Source: UBA1822 sp963615055 (GTDB lineage Bacteria > Bacillota > Negativicutes > Veillonellales > Dialisteraceae). Taken from it: a DNA stretch of 34,113 bases. Of this stretch, positions 1 to 7,184 are shown one piece after another (the first letter of the stretch is position 1; every line of letters begins with the position of its first letter). Below the pieces are notes generated by a model. It was not told the DNA's origin. It saw only the letters and a list, made by a program, of their open reading frames with translations, and made no database searches. The position numbers and the translations under genes are program-made. The stretch is from contig CAVEFO010000016.1 of NCBI GenBank assembly GCA_963615055.1, positions 1-34,113 of the forward strand. Direction: 5' to 3'.

Positions 1-40
1 TTTCGTTCTCTTTCTTCCACGGGGAAGAAAGAGAATGAAA
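1..40. repeat. Perfect hairpin repeat at the left edge
   Basis: Arms 6-18 and 23-35 are exact reverse complements of 13 bp around the 4-nt loop ACGG. The pairing extends to 1-18 and 23-40 with a single G-T pair. The first 32 bases recur exactly at 34082-34113. It lies downstream of ribBA on the minus strand but has no T-tract there, so it is a poor intrinsic terminator. A dispersed palindromic repeat is the simplest reading. Confidence 0.75.
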
Positions 41-97
41 AACGACAGGAGTTCTGCGGGCTAGCACCCCCGTTGATGGAACGAAGAAATATTACGA

Positions 98-115
98 GAA
101 AATGAACCCATTTTC
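98..115. other. Small inverted repeat just after ribBA
   Basis: GAAAATG (98-104) and CATTTTC (109-115) form a 7-bp stem with a 4-nt loop, 10 bp downstream of the ribBA stop. It is AT-rich and lacks a T-tract, so any terminator role is weak. The remaining 41-97 holds no recognisable gene. In particular, ribH, which often follows ribBA, does not begin in this window. Confidence 0.35.
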
Positions 116-125
116 CCGCAACCCT

Positions 126-1325
126 TCAATCGAGCATGTGCCCCATTTTTTCTTTTTTCGTCTTGAGATAGGCGGCGTCTTCTTTGCCGGCTTTCATTTG
201 AATCGGCACGCGCTCGGTGATGTGGATGCCGTAATCGGCGACTTCGTCAATTTTGTCGGGATTGTTCGTCAAGAGGCGAATGTCCGTGACGCCGAGATCG
301 CGCAGCATTTGTGCGCCGACCATATAGTCGCGGAGATCGGCCGCAAAGCCGAGCGCCAGATTGGCCTCGACAGTGTCGTAGCCTTTGTCTTGCAGCGCGT
401 AGGCGCGAATTTTATTGATGAGACCGATGCCGCGTCCTTCTTGGCGCAGGTAAATCATGACGCCGCGCCCCTCCGCTGCGATTTCTTTCATCGCCGCGTC
501 AAATTGCTCGCCGCAATCGCAGCGAAGCGAGCCGAAACAATCGCCCGTGAGACATTCGGAATGGACGCGCGTCAGGACGGGGGCGCCGCCCTCGATATCG
601 CCCATGACGAGCGCGACGTGGTGCTCCCCGTTCAGCCGATTGATGTAGCCGATGATTTTGAATTCGCCGTAGCGCGTGGGAAGCCGTGCCTCCGCGACGC
701 GGTCGACGAGTTTCTCATGTTTCTTCCGATAGGAAATCAAATCTTGGATATTTCCGATCTTCATTCCTTTTTCACGCGCCAGCGCAAAAAGTTCCGGTTT
801 CCGCGCCATCGTGCCGTCGGCGTTCATGATTTCGCAGCAAAGTCCGGCGGGCGAAAGGCCGGCCAACCGACAGAGATCGACGGTCGCTTCCGTGTGGCCC
901 GGCCGCTCCAGCACGCCCCATTTCCTTGCGCGCAGCGGGAAGAGATGGCCGGGGCGCCGGAAATCTTCGGGTTTGGCGTCCGCTTCGACGGCTTTTCGAC
1001 ACGTGAGCGCCCGCTCGGCCGCCGAGACCCCCGTCCCCGTTTCCACATGGTCGATGGATTCGAGAAACGCGGTCTGGTGGTTGTCCGTATTTCTTCGAAT
1101 CATCGGCCCCAAGTACAATTTATCGGCCAGCGCGCCATCCATCGGCATACAAATGACGCCGCGCGCCTCCACGGCCATCCGATTCATGTTTTCCGTCGTC
1201 GCAAAATCCGCCGCGCAAATGTAATCGCCCTCATTCTCGCGCGATTCCGCGTCCTGCATGATGACGATGTGTCCTTTTTTGAGCTCCGCGACAATGTCTT
1301 CGACGGGATCGTATTGAAATTCCAT
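126..1325 (-). CDS. ribBA: Bifunctional DHBP synthase / GTP cyclohydrolase II
   Basis: This 399-aa cytoplasmic enzyme supplies both precursors of riboflavin. The N-terminal domain (about 1-200) makes 3,4-dihydroxy-2-butanone 4-phosphate from ribulose 5-phosphate. The C-terminal domain (about 205-399) opens GTP. The DHBP synthase loop is visible as SRENEGD at 28-34. The GTP cyclohydrolase II zinc site is complete, with Cys258, Cys269 and Cys271 in the family's C-x10-C-x-C spacing. The ATG at 1325 follows AAGGAGG closely, which fixes the start. It is the third gene after ribD and ribE, 9 nt downstream of ribE, and should share control by the upstream FMN riboswitch. Length is normal for the fused family. 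Confidence 0.97.
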   Translation of the reverse strand: MEFQYDPVEDIVAELKKGHIVIMQDAESRENEGDYICAADFATTENMNRMAVEARGVICMPMDGALADKLYLGPMIRRNTDNHQTAFLESIDHVETGTGVSAAERALTCRKAVEADAKPEDFRRPGHLFPLRARKWGVLERPGHTEATVDLCRLAGLSPAGLCCEIMNADGTMARKPELFALAREKGMKIGNIQDLISYRKKHEKLVDRVAEARLPTRYGEFKIIGYINRLNGEHHVALVMGDIEGGAPVLTRVHSECLTGDCFGSLRCDCGEQFDAAMKEIAAEGRGVMIYLRQEGRGIGLINKIRAYALQDKGYDTVEANLALGFAADLRDYMVGAQMLRDLGVTDIRLLTNNPDKIDEVADYGIHITERVPIQMKAGKEDAAYLKTKKEKMGHMLD

Positions 1326-1334
1326 GCAGCCTCC

Positions 1335-1964
1335 TTATAAAAGTGTCCTCAGTTTTTCGACGGAAAGTCCGCCGTCCGCCTCTTTCAAAAATTGTTCGAT
1401 ATATTTCCCGACCATATCACATTCGAGATTGACAAGGTCGCCGATACGGCGCTCCGAAACGGTCGTCTCGGCGGCTGTCGTCGGAATGACGGAAACGGTG
1501 AAACGCCCCGTCTCGCGTTTGGCGACGGTCAGGCTCACGCCGTCTATCGCGACCGATCCTTTTTCCAAAATGTATTTCATCAGGTCGCTATCGGCGGAAA
1601 CGGAAATTTCCACCGAATTGCCGACCGTTCTTTTTTCGACGATGCGGCCCGTGCCGTCGATGTGGCCGGAGACGAGATGACCGCCGAGGCGCGAGGAGAG
1701 GGTGAGCGCCCGCTCCAGATTGACGCGCATCCCGACGGGGCAGACGGAAAAGGCGGTGCGCCGCAGCGTTTCCGGCGTCACGTCGGCGGTAAATCCCGTC
1801 TCCGAAAGGCTTGTCACGGTGAGGCACACGCCGCCGGTCGCGATGCTGTCCCCTATCTTCGTCCCTTCTATGACTTTATGACAGGAAACGGTGAGCGCGA
1901 TCGATTGGTTTCCGTGTCGAATCGCCGCGATGGTCCCGATTTCTTCAATGATCCCCGTGAACAT
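1335..1964 (-). CDS. ribE: Riboflavin synthase alpha chain
   Basis: This 209-aa protein joins two 6,7-dimethyl-8-ribityllumazine molecules to give riboflavin, the last step of the pathway. The N-terminus MFTGIIEEIG is the family signature. The two repeated lumazine-binding halves are visible, with related motifs GDSIATGGVCLTV and GSVAIDGVSLTV. The reading frame extends seven codons further upstream, but the conserved start at 1964 sits behind a GGGAG ribosome binding site, so I chose it. It overlaps the 3' end of ribD by 20 nt, which suggests translational coupling. The gene is also called ribC in other bacteria. Confidence 0.96.
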   Translation of the reverse strand: MFTGIIEEIGTIAAIRHGNQSIALTVSCHKVIEGTKIGDSIATGGVCLTVTSLSETGFTADVTPETLRRTAFSVCPVGMRVNLERALTLSSRLGGHLVSGHIDGTGRIVEKRTVGNSVEISVSADSDLMKYILEKGSVAIDGVSLTVAKRETGRFTVSVIPTTAAETTVSERRIGDLVNLECDMVGKYIEQFLKEADGGLSVEKLRTLL

Positions 1965-3066
1965 GTCGTTTCTCCCGCGCCACATAGGCCGTCACTTTGA
2001 TGTCCGGCCCGCTTTTTTCGTAGGTCATGTCACAGAGGCGCGCGGCGCCCGCCATCGTCTCCGCTCCGATGCCGGCCAGGACGCCGGGCGCGTCTTTTCC
2101 GCCGATTAAAACGGGGGCGATGTAGGCAATCATTTTATCGACGATCCCGGCGCGAAAGGCCGCTTCCGCAAGGGTCGCGCCGCCTTCCAAGAGCACGGAA
2201 TCAATCTCGCTCATCGCAAGCCCCGTCATCGCCATGGAGAGATCCACTTCGCCGCTGCCAGTGTCGGCGATAATGATGTCGACACCGCGATTTTGCAGTT
2301 CGATCCGTTTCTCGCGCGGCGCCGCCGATGTCGTCAAAATGATCGTGCGCCCCGGCTCTTGCAAAATTTGCGCCGTCAGAGGAATCCGAAGCCGGCTGTC
2401 GGCGACGATGCGCACGGGATCCGCAAGGCCGGCTGTCCGCGCCGTGAGCTTGGGATCATCGGCCAAAATCGTGCCGATCCCGACCAGAATGCCCGCCGTT
2501 TCCCCGCGGAGCCTTCTGGCATCCGCCCGCGAGACGTCGGAGGAAATCCATTTCGAGTCGCCCGTGCGGCAAGCCGTGCGCCCGTCGAGGGACATGGCCG
2601 TTTTGTACGTCACGAAAGGTTTGCGCTCCGTGATGTATTTGATGAAAGCTTCATTGAGCCGCCGCGCTTTCGTCTCCAGCACGCCGACCGTCACGGGAAT
2701 CCCGGCCGCTTCGAGCGCCGCGATGCCTTTCCCCGACACGAGCGGATTCGGATCGATCATCGCGCAGACGACGCGCCCGATGCCCTCCTCGATGAGACGC
2801 TTGGCACAGGGCGGCGTCTTGCCGTAATGCGCGCACGGCTCCAGCGTCACATAGAGCGTCGCGCCTTTCGGGCTGATACGACAATGCTCGAGCGCTTCGA
2901 TCTCAGCGTGCGGCGCGCCGAATTTTTGATGCCAGCCCTCTCCCACGATGCGTCCGTTCTTGACGAGTACGGCCCCGACCATCGGATTCGGCCGCGTCAG
3001 TCCCCGCCCGCGCGACGCCAGCTCCAGCGCCCGCGTCATGTACCCGATATCTTCATCGGAAAACAA
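1945..3066 (-). CDS. ribD: Bifunctional deaminase / reductase RibD
   Basis: This 373-aa enzyme deaminates and then reduces the pyrimidine intermediate of riboflavin synthesis. The N-terminal cytidine-deaminase-like domain shows His53-Ala-Glu55 with Cys78 and Cys87 (the PCxxxGKTPPC zinc site). The NADPH-dependent reductase domain occupies about 150-373. The frame stays open to 3135, but that would run the protein back through the 3' end of the riboswitch. The TTG at 3064-3066 is preceded by GGGAGGTGG at good spacing and gives a family-like N-terminus, so I start there. A second candidate is the ATG at 3039, which has no good ribosome binding site. Confidence 0.93.
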   Translation of the reverse strand: MFSDEDIGYMTRALELASRGRGLTRPNPMVGAVLVKNGRIVGEGWHQKFGAPHAEIEALEHCRISPKGATLYVTLEPCAHYGKTPPCAKRLIEEGIGRVVCAMIDPNPLVSGKGIAALEAAGIPVTVGVLETKARRLNEAFIKYITERKPFVTYKTAMSLDGRTACRTGDSKWISSDVSRADARRLRGETAGILVGIGTILADDPKLTARTAGLADPVRIVADSRLRIPLTAQILQEPGRTIILTTSAAPREKRIELQNRGVDIIIADTGSGEVDLSMAMTGLAMSEIDSVLLEGGATLAEAAFRAGIVDKMIAYIAPVLIGGKDAPGVLAGIGAETMAGAARLCDMTYEKSGPDIKVTAYVAREKRHVHGDH

Positions 3067-3110
3067 AAAACCACCTCCCGCAAAGTGCAACACTCTCCGG
3101 GGGCGGTTTC
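3067..3110 (-). promoter_or_regulatory. Hairpin that sequesters the ribD ribosome binding site
   Basis: On the minus strand AAACCGCCCCCG (about 3098-3109) faces CGGGAGGTGGTTT (about 3068-3080). The downstream arm contains the Shine-Dalgarno sequence of ribD and runs into a T-tract that ends in the TTG start codon. The same hairpin therefore looks both like an intrinsic terminator and like a sequestor of the ribosome binding site. It lies directly after the FMN riboswitch and is the likely expression platform. Confidence 0.65.
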
Positions 3111-3123
3111 CATCACAAATCAA

Positions 3124-3443
3124 CTCTCCTATCATCCGGACTTACGGAAGCACCGATTCAATCGAAGAATCTGGTTTTGCGGCATCATGGCGCAATCCTG
3201 CGTCAAAAGGCTCCTTCAATAGCATTCACTATTCGCGTCGCCTTTTTCCTTGTCTTGCCCCATGATGCTTCTCGCAAAATCAGATAACGATTGAACCGGC
3301 GCTTCCTTGCGGAACCACTGATTCCGATTCACCGTCGGCTCCGGATTCACACCGGATCGGCGCTTTTTGGGGAAGCGTTCGCGGGCTTAGGGATTTCTCC
3401 CATCACCGCCGGTAAGGATTTGCACCTTGCCCCGAAGAGAAAC
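3124..3443 (-). promoter_or_regulatory. FMN riboswitch (RFN element) with very long P6 arm
   Basis: The conserved core is clear on the minus strand from about 3440 downward: GGGGCAAGGTGCAAATCC, ACCGGCGGTGAT, AAGCCCGCGA, GATCCGGTGTGAATCCGG, then GCCGACGGT. The conserved 3' segment AGTCCGGATGATAGGAGAG lies far away at about 3124-3142. P1 closes as CTCTTC against GGAGAG, with one G-U pair. Between GCCGACGGT and AGTCCGG, where a short P6 helix normally sits, lie about 180 nt dominated by the palindrome at 3146-3306. FMN binding should lower expression of ribD-ribE-ribBA. Confidence 0.93.
3146..3306. repeat. Palindromic element inside the riboswitch P6 arm
   Basis: The arms 3146-3193 and 3257-3306 are near-complementary over about 48 bp. 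The outer 19 bp differ only by two G-U-compatible changes, and the inner part has small indels. The interior (3194-3256) adds shorter pairings, such as AATAG with CTATT and AAAAGGC with GCCTTTTT. The whole can fold as one long imperfect hairpin. It looks like a MITE-like insertion or an extremely expanded P6 helix. It encodes no convincing protein. Confidence 0.75.
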
Positions 3444-3457
3444 ATTTCGTTTCCGCT

Positions 3458-3486
3458 ATTATATCGAATCGGACGGATTTTCGCAA
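3458..3486 (-). promoter_or_regulatory. Promoter of the riboflavin operon
   Basis: On the minus strand TTGCGA (3481-3486) and a perfect TATAAT (3458-3463) are separated by 17 bp. Transcription would start a few bases before the riboswitch P1. The remaining gap up to the secF terminator (3487-3564) shows nothing else I recognise. Confidence 0.75.
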
Positions 3487-3564
3487 CGCGCCGCCGATAC
3501 TTCTTCGGCATGGATGGCGATACCCGAAACGCGCCGCCGCTCCGTTTCCGCCAAAAAAGCGCAC

Positions 3565-3599
3565 AAAAAAACTCCGAATCCGAAGACTCGAAGTTTTTT
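3565..3599 (-). terminator. Terminator of the yajC-secDF operon
   Basis: Just after the secF stop the minus strand reads AAAAAACTTCGA, a 10-nt loop, then TTCGGAGTTTTTT. The long stem with flanking A- and T-tracts is a typical intrinsic terminator and may act in both directions. Confidence 0.8.
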
Positions 3600-3606
3600 G
3601 AAAATG

Positions 3607-4536
3607 TTACGCCGGTTCCTCTTCCGTTTCCGATTTTTTGGACGAGCGGGCGTTGCGCATACTGTTTCCGTGCTCATGCCATTTCACCCAGATCGAGCTG
3701 GCCACGCAGATGGACGAATAGGCGCCGCTGATGAAACCGATCATCATGACGAGCGCAAAATTTTTCGTCGTGTCGCCGCCGAAGAAATAGAGCGACGCGA
3801 CGGCAAACATCGTCGTCGTCAGCGTGTAGCAGGAGCGGCGGATGGTCTGGCGGATGGAATCATTCGCCAAGACTTCGTAGCTGTCCGTCTTTTTGTGCGT
3901 GTGCAAATTTTCGCGAATGCGGTCGAAAATAACAACGGATTCATTCATGGAATAGCCGAGCACCGTCAGAATGGCCGCAAGGAAACTGCCGTCGATTTCC
4001 AGTTGGAAGAAGGCGAAAACGCCGAGTACCATCAAGATATCATGGGAAATCGCCGCGATGGCCGAGATGGCAATGCGATGCTCGAAGCGAAGGGACATAT
4101 AGCCGATGAGGAACGCCATGCTGAGCACGACATTCAAAAGCGTGTGCTGCGTGACTTCCGAGCCGATCACGGCGCCGACCGTTTCGATGCGATTGACTTC
4201 CACTTCGCCCAGACCGTCCGCGATGTGCATAATGACCGTCTGCGCTTCTTCGCTGGAGAGATTTCTCGTGCGAATCATGACGTTTCGTCCGCTCTCTTCG
4301 TAGGTGTCGCCGGAAAGCTGAATGACGCTCGTTTCCAGTCCGTCTTCTTTCAATTCTTCGCGCACGGCGGCGACGGTCACATTTTGCCCGAATGACAAAT
4401 CCAAAATGGTGCCGCCCGTGAAATCGATGCCGAAATTGAATCCGTTCATCAGAATGGCCGCGATGGACAAAATCACCGCCAGACCGGACGCCGTGAACCA
4501 GATTTTCCATTTGGAAATGATATTGAAACCGCTCAT
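3607..4536 (-). CDS. secF: Protein translocase subunit SecF
   Basis: This 309-aa inner-membrane protein works with SecD to help secreted proteins across the membrane using the proton gradient. The family fold is visible: a first membrane segment, the motif FNFGIDFTGG, an extracytoplasmic domain, then a five-helix block with GYSMNESVVIFDRIREN. The frame opens 11 codons earlier, but the ATG at 4536 overlaps the secD stop as ATGA and matches the family start, so I use it. SecD and SecF are separate proteins here rather than fused. A strong terminator follows the stop. Confidence 0.96.
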   Translation of the reverse strand: MSGFNIISKWKIWFTASGLAVILSIAAILMNGFNFGIDFTGGTILDLSFGQNVTVAAVREELKEDGLETSVIQLSGDTYEESGRNVMIRTRNLSSEEAQTVIMHIADGLGEVEVNRIETVGAVIGSEVTQHTLLNVVLSMAFLIGYMSLRFEHRIAISAIAAISHDILMVLGVFAFFQLEIDGSFLAAILTVLGYSMNESVVIFDRIRENLHTHKKTDSYEVLANDSIRQTIRRSCYTLTTTMFAVASLYFFGGDTTKNFALVMMIGFISGAYSSICVASSIWVKWHEHGNSMRNARSSKKSETEEEPA

Positions 4537-5786
4537 CTGTCGTACCCCGTCTTTCCGCCAAACCACCACGGATTGTGAATCCAGGAAGCATCAATGAGGA
4601 GCATCAAGAGGGTGCGGCTCACGGTAATGGCTGTAAACATGCTGACGGCGACGCCCAGACCCAGCGTAAACGCAAAGCCTTTGACGGTGCCGCTGCCGAG
4701 GAAAAACAGAATGGCCGACGTGATGATGACGGTCATGTTCGCATCGAAAATCGTCGTGAAAGCGCGCTTGAAACCGGATTGGATCGCCAAGCGCAAAATC
4801 TTTCCGGACGCGATTTCTTCTTTGAATCGTTCGAAAATCAAAATATTCGCGTCGACGGCCATCCCGATGGAGAGGATGACGCCGGCGATACTGGGCAGTG
4901 TCAGCGTCGCTTGGAGCGCGGACAGAATGCCGAGCAGAATCAGGACGTAGACGAGAAGCGCGACGTCGGCGACAAAGCCGGCCATGCGATACATCCCCAG
5001 CATGAAAAGCACGACGAGCGAGAGGCCAATCGTGAAAGCCGTGACGGATTTATCTTTGGAGTCTTGCCCCAGAGACGGTCCGACGGTCCGGACTTCCATG
5101 ACGGACACTTTGACGGGAAGCGCGCCGCTCCTAAGGAGAATTGCAAGATCCTTCGCTTCGTCGAGCGTCCGCTGCCCCGTGATGACGGCCGAGCCGCCGG
5201 TGATGGCATCATTGACGACGGGATTCGTCAAAAGTTCGCCGTCCAAATAAATGCCGATGCGCCGCCCGATATTCGCCGACGTCAGCGCCGCGAATTTATC
5301 GCCGCCGACATCCGTGAATTGGAGCGCGACGACCGGGCTCTTGTTCTGCCCCATTTGCTCGCGGGCATCCTTCAAATCTTCGCCCGTCAGGCACACTTCG
5401 CCCTCTTCGTTTTTGAATTCGAGGACGGCCGTCTTCCCAATCGTTTCAATCGCCTTCTGCGGATCCTTTTCGCCCGGCAGCTCGATGATAATCCGGTTTC
5501 CGCCTTCGCGCTGAATGATCGGCTCGGTGAGCCCCATCTCATTGATGCGCTTTTGCATGATGTTGATGACTTGGTTCACGGCCTCCGTCGTGACCTTATT
5601 TTGCTCCGTGTCTTCCGCCTGCATGACGATGTGCGTCCCGCCCTGCAGATCGAGCCCCTGCCGAATGCTGCCGGCCAGCCAGCCGATGGTGGTCGCAAAG
5701 ACGGCAATGATGGCGGCAATGACCACAAAGAAACGCAATAATGCGCCCTTGCGGAGCGGTGCCGCTTTCTTTTCATTCTCTTTCAA
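4533..5786 (-). CDS. secD: Protein translocase subunit SecD
   Basis: This 417-aa membrane protein is the partner of SecF in the Sec accessory complex. It shows an N-terminal membrane helix (about 18-38), the conserved RQGLDLQGGTHIVMQ stretch, a large extracytoplasmic region and a C-terminal helix block with MAVDANILIFERFKEE. It starts with TTG at 5786, nine bases after AAGGAG. The start overlaps the stop of the cyclo-ligase gene as TTGA, and its own stop overlaps secF. The length is short compared with proteobacterial SecD, as is common in Firmicutes. Confidence 0.96.
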   Translation of the reverse strand: MKENEKKAAPLRKGALLRFFVVIAAIIAVFATTIGWLAGSIRQGLDLQGGTHIVMQAEDTEQNKVTTEAVNQVINIMQKRINEMGLTEPIIQREGGNRIIIELPGEKDPQKAIETIGKTAVLEFKNEEGEVCLTGEDLKDAREQMGQNKSPVVALQFTDVGGDKFAALTSANIGRRIGIYLDGELLTNPVVNDAITGGSAVITGQRTLDEAKDLAILLRSGALPVKVSVMEVRTVGPSLGQDSKDKSVTAFTIGLSLVVLFMLGMYRMAGFVADVALLVYVLILLGILSALQATLTLPSIAGVILSIGMAVDANILIFERFKEEIASGKILRLAIQSGFKRAFTTIFDANMTVIITSAILFFLGSGTVKGFAFTLGLGVAVSMFTAITVSRTLLMLLIDASWIHNPWWFGGKTGYDR

Positions 5787-6358
5787 AATACAATACTCCT
5801 TTTTTCCGTGATGACGGCGCCCATGGACAAATCATGCGCCTCGTGCGGAATCGTTTCCAAAAGCTGAAAATCCCACGCGACCGCCACCCGTTTTTCTTGT
5901 GAAACCCGTGAAAGGAATCGGTCATAATATCCGGCGCCGTGCCCGAGCCGATGTCCGGAAATATCCGCCGCGACGGCCGGGACGAGCACCACATCCAATT
6001 CTTCCGGCGCGGCTGTCTCGTACCCCGGCGGCAAATCGCGCAGCCCGTACGGCCCTTTCACAAAATGCTCCATATCCGAAAGCCGTCCCGCTTCCATTTG
6101 AAAATCCGGACAGCACACCGGAATGTATATGTCCTTTCCGTCCGCCAATGCCCGCCGAATGAAATCGTCCAAATCGGCCTCGCCGGAAAGGGCCAGATAC
6201 GCCATGATTGTCCGCGCCCTTGCGTAAGCCGGAAACCGCCGCAGCGCTTTTGTGAGCGCGGCTGTCATCTCTGCACGCTCCGCCGCCGAAAGCGCGCGCT
6301 GCCGATCCCGCATGACGCGGCGCAGCGCTTGCTTTTCCTCCGGCACGGACAGACTCAT
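5783..6358 (-). CDS. 5-formyltetrahydrofolate cyclo-ligase
   Basis: This 191-aa cytoplasmic enzyme converts 5-formyltetrahydrofolate to 5,10-methenyltetrahydrofolate using ATP. The family signature GHRLGHGAGYYDRFL is present in the C-terminal half, and the basic N-terminal KQALRRVMRDRQRAL fits the nucleotide and substrate region. The start ATG at 6358 overlaps the yajC stop as ATGA, and the stop overlaps the secD start. The family is recognised confidently, but its placement inside yajC-secDF is unusual and gives no obvious functional link. Confidence 0.93.
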   Translation of the reverse strand: MSLSVPEEKQALRRVMRDRQRALSAAERAEMTAALTKALRRFPAYARARTIMAYLALSGEADLDDFIRRALADGKDIYIPVCCPDFQMEAGRLSDMEHFVKGPYGLRDLPPGYETAAPEELDVVLVPAVAADISGHRLGHGAGYYDRFLSRVSQEKRVAVAWDFQLLETIPHEAHDLSMGAVITEKRSIVF

Positions 6359-6723
6359 TTTGCGCTCTCCGGTTTCTTCCCGTCGTCCGTCTCATCTTCT
6401 TCCACTTCGACGACCTCTTCCACGATTTCCACTTCCTCATCGTCATCGGAAGCCGAAGCGAGCGTCTTGGCAATCGCCGCCTTCTCAATCTGAATGATCA
6501 CACCGTCTGCGATTTCCAAGAGAATATACGTCTCGCGAATGAGTCTCACGACACCGTGAATCCCGCCGGCCGTGACGACATCGTCGCCGACGGAAAGCGC
6601 CGCCAAAAATTTCGTGCGTTCTTCATCATGTTTCTTTTGCGGCTTATACATAAAGAAATAGAAAATCAAGGCCAATACAAGGAAAGGCCAAAACATTTCC
6701 GCATACCCGATCAGTTGCTCCAT
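6355..6723 (-). CDS. yajC: Preprotein translocase subunit YajC
   Basis: This 122-aa single-span protein belongs to the SecDF-YajC accessory complex. It has a membrane helix at about 10-28, followed by the typical FYFFMYKPQKKHDEE cytoplasmic start and a compact domain around VGDDVVTAGGIHGVV. The C-terminal 30 residues are highly acidic (runs of D and E), longer than in minimal YajC proteins. The ATG at 6723 follows GGAGGTGAGAGG. It is the first gene of the four-gene operon and has its own promoter at 6754-6782. Confidence 0.95.
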   Translation of the reverse strand: MEQLIGYAEMFWPFLVLALIFYFFMYKPQKKHDEERTKFLAALSVGDDVVTAGGIHGVVRLIRETYILLEIADGVIIQIEKAAIAKTLASASDDDEEVEIVEEVVEVEEDETDDGKKPESAK

Positions 6724-6753
6724 CCTCTCACCTCCGTCAATCGTAACGCCCCT

Positions 6754-6782
6754 ATTCTACCACAGCCGCGGAAAACTGTCTT
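6754..6782 (-). promoter_or_regulatory. Promoter of the yajC operon
   Basis: On the minus strand AAGACA (6777-6782) and TAGAAT (6754-6759) are 17 bp apart. The -10 box is preceded by TGTGG, an extended -10 like those found before mreB and the small-protein gene. It sits about 30 bp upstream of the yajC start. Confidence 0.65.
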
Positions 6783-6811
6783 GAAATTTTTCAAAGAAAC
6801 GCAAAATAAAA

Positions 6812-6827
6812 AGCTGCCGAAGCAGCT
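6812..6827 (-). terminator. Terminator of the ten-gene mre operon
   Basis: The minus strand reads AGCTGC-TTCG-GCAGCT followed by TTTTTATTTT, directly after the thioredoxin stop codon. The stem is perfect with a stable UUCG tetraloop, a textbook intrinsic terminator. Confidence 0.92.
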
Positions 6828-7177
6828 CATTCCGAAACGGAAGATGATTTTGTTTCCTCTTTCATCAAATTTCGCAATTTCCGACGGAAAGTTTCTTCAT
6901 CGTGATAGCCCACGATGCGTCCCCGCTCCCGGCCGTCGCAAAATAGGATGTAGGTCGGCGTGCCCGTGATGGAAAACGGATCGCAAAAATCTTCCATCGC
7001 GTCCGTGTCAATGAGAAAGACGCGGAGGTCTTCCGTTTCTTTTTCTGTCTTTTCGACGGTGGGCATCATCAAGCGACACGGGCGGCACCAAGTCGCCACG
7101 AAAGCGAGGAGCATCCGGCCCCGTGCGTCCCCGATGGCTTCCTCCAATTCTTTTTCATTTTGAAACAGTTTCATCAT
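6827..7177 (-). CDS. Thioredoxin-like protein with CRPC active site
   Basis: This 116-aa protein has the thioredoxin fold. It shows an FVATWCRPC motif with Cys31 and Cys34, and the conserved cis-proline segment GTPTYILF. No signal peptide is seen, so it should act in the cytoplasm as a disulfide reductase. The usual active site is CGPC; the Gly-to-Arg change may tune redox potential. The open frame extends upstream into rng, but ATG codons at 7177 and 7174 follow GAGAGAAG just after the rng stop. It ends the mre-rng operon before a strong terminator. It could be a specialised family member rather than the main cellular thioredoxin. Confidence 0.85.
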   Translation of the reverse strand: MMKLFQNEKELEEAIGDARGRMLLAFVATWCRPCRLMMPTVEKTEKETEDLRVFLIDTDAMEDFCDPFSITGTPTYILFCDGRERGRIVGYHDEETFRRKLRNLMKEETKSSSVSE

Positions 7178-7184
7178 TCTTCTC

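Noticed and set aside
3067..3135. Upstream extension of ribD to a start at 3135
   Set aside because: It would translate the end of the FMN riboswitch and the sequestor hairpin, adds 23 residues foreign to RibD, and ignores the well-placed ribosome binding site before TTG at 3066.
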